Of a DNA stretch of 34,082 nucleotides, positions 33,207-34,082 are shown one piece after another (positions within the stretch are counted from its first letter, which is position 1; every line of letters begins with the position of its first letter). The stretch is from Pseudonocardia sp. GTDB lineage: Bacteria; Actinomycetota; Actinomycetes; Mycobacteriales; Pseudonocardiaceae. The notes under the pieces are model-generated. The model saw only the letters and a program-made list of their open reading frames with translations. It ran no database searches and was not told where the DNA came from. The DNA lies in assembly GCA_025465235.1 (NCBI GenBank), contig JAODNO010000729.1:1-34082 (forward strand), read 5' to 3'. The translations under genes were made by a program, and so were the position numbers.

Positions 33207-33779
33207 TCAGTGCCCGACGCCCGCCTCCGCGGGCGCCGGCCTTGCCGCTGGTAGACCGACGGCAGGCGTGGTCCTTTCACGAGAATCGTGCGCCGCCGAC
33301 TGCCCCTCCTGCCGCTCCCCGTCGGTTGCCCACGGTGACGGGTCGGTGTCGTGCACTTCCAGGTCGAGGGCCTCGGCGGAGGCTTCCGCGACGGTCACGC
33401 TCGCACCGGCTGCCTCAGTACGGCTGGTGCGTGTGACGAGCGCCCTGGATCGGGCGAGGTCCGGGCCCACGGCGTAGCCCTCCATCTCCACGACGCTCTG
33501 GCGCCTGCCGTCCTTCTCCCAGCTGCGCGTGAACAGCCGCCCGTGCACGACGACGGGGTCGCCGACACCGAAGGACGCGTGGACGTTCTCGGCGAGCGCA
33601 CGCCAGCAGGTGACGTTGACGTAGAGCGTGTCGCCATCGCGCCATGATCCGGTGGTCCGATCTAGACGACGCTCGTTGCTCGCCACCCGGAAGCTGGCAA
33701 CCGCGGTGCCGTCCGGCACGCTGCGGAGGTCGACGCGGGTGGCCAGATTGCCGACAACGGTGGTGTAGGTCTCGTGCAC
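33207..33779 (-). CDS. ssb: single-stranded DNA-binding protein paralog (SsbB-like)
   Basis: OB-fold VGNLATRVDLRSVPDGTAVASFRVASNERR...DTLYVNVTCWRALAENVHASFGVGDPVVVHGRL; no canonical acidic DDDIPF tail; GTG start preceded by GAGGAG. Confidence 0.92.
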   Translation of the reverse strand: MHETYTTVVGNLATRVDLRSVPDGTAVASFRVASNERRLDRTTGSWRDGDTLYVNVTCWRALAENVHASFGVGDPVVVHGRLFTRSWEKDGRRQSVVEMEGYAVGPDLARSRALVTRTSRTEAAGASVTVAEASAEALDLEVHDTDPSPWATDGERQEGQSAAHDSRERTTPAVGLPAARPAPAEAGVGH

Positions 33780-33952
33780 GGCTCTTCTCCTCGCTCGCTG
33801 ATGATCCTTGCGAAACGAGAGTGCGCCTCTGCGCACGGGCGGAACCAGACGGTCGGCGGATGTGTGGATAGCTGCAGCACGAGGTGGACAAGGCACGCCC
33901 AGCCAAGACACGACGGCGCGGAATGTCGGTGAGGTACGCCAGACTGGCGAGC

Positions 33953-33997
33953 AAAAATGCACAAAAAAGTGGGCCCCCGCCAATGGCGGGGGCCCAC
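33953..33997 (-). terminator. Rho-independent terminator of the rRNA operon
   Basis: GTGGGCCCCCGCC-aat-GGCGGGGGCCCAC, perfect 13-bp stem, followed on the minus strand by TTTTTTGTGCATTTTTGC. Confidence 0.95.
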
Positions 33998-34003
33998 AAT
34001 GTT

Positions 34004-34082
34004 TGATGTCGGCGGCGACCTACTCTCCCACACCCTAACGAGTGCAGTACCATCGGCGCTGGAGGGCTTAGCTTCCGGGTTC
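34004..34082 (-). rRNA. rrf: 5S ribosomal RNA, 3' portion (truncated by window end)
   Basis: Reverse complement GAACCCGGAAGCTAAGCCCTCCAGCGCCGATGGTACTGCACTCGTTAGGGTGTGGGAGAGTAGGTCGCCGCCGAC is canonical 5S 3' sequence. Confidence 0.96.

Noticed and set aside
31475-33436. 653-aa plus-strand ORF antisense to ettA/ssb
   Set aside because: Antisense to clear EttA and SSB genes.
1-34082. Search for CRISPR arrays, tRNAs, transposases/integrases, prophage, toxin-antitoxin or biosynthetic cluster genes
   Set aside because: None recognised; the window is a housekeeping/metabolic segment ending in an rRNA operon.

Overview
GC-rich actinobacterial chromosome segment, probably Pseudonocardiales (inferred from codon use and gene content only). 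It is mostly ordinary core or accessory metabolism with no CRISPR array, transposase, prophage or tRNA. In order: DUF3515-like protein; DtxR/MntR-type regulator + Nramp transporter; D-Ala-D-Ala ligase (-); ICL/PEP-mutase family enzyme (-); nitronate monooxygenase-like enzyme (-); small hypothetical; PPOX-like protein; MarR regulator (-); divergent proline catabolism locus (ProDH / PucR-type regulator / P5C dehydrogenase); MFS transporter fused to carboxypeptidase-regulatory-like repeats; MocR regulator divergent from a PPOX-family protein; prolyl oligopeptidase; MscS channel; truncated hemoglobin; GH13 protein; hypothetical + thioesterase; NAD-glutamate dehydrogenase; a 1147-aa repeat-rich protein; EttA-type ABC-F; SSB paralog; rRNA terminator and partial 5S rRNA (-). 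Most interesting observations: (1) the GH13 protein has lost the canonical catalytic nucleophile (DGFRIGIADG instead of DGFRIDVAHG); (2) the 1147-aa protein appears to combine a helical-repeat N-terminus, 63-bp tandem repeats, a degenerate GGDEF-like domain and a C-terminal tail motif, with a repeat cluster just past its stop codon; (3) an 11-bp motif shared in opposite orientation at the two proline promoters; (4) a recurrent leaderless-promoter layout at about eleven genes; (5) a 12-bp inverted repeat spanning two convergent stop codons; (6) the MFS-Ig-like fusion; (7) an orphan coding end abutting a MarR gene, suggesting a rearrangement junction.
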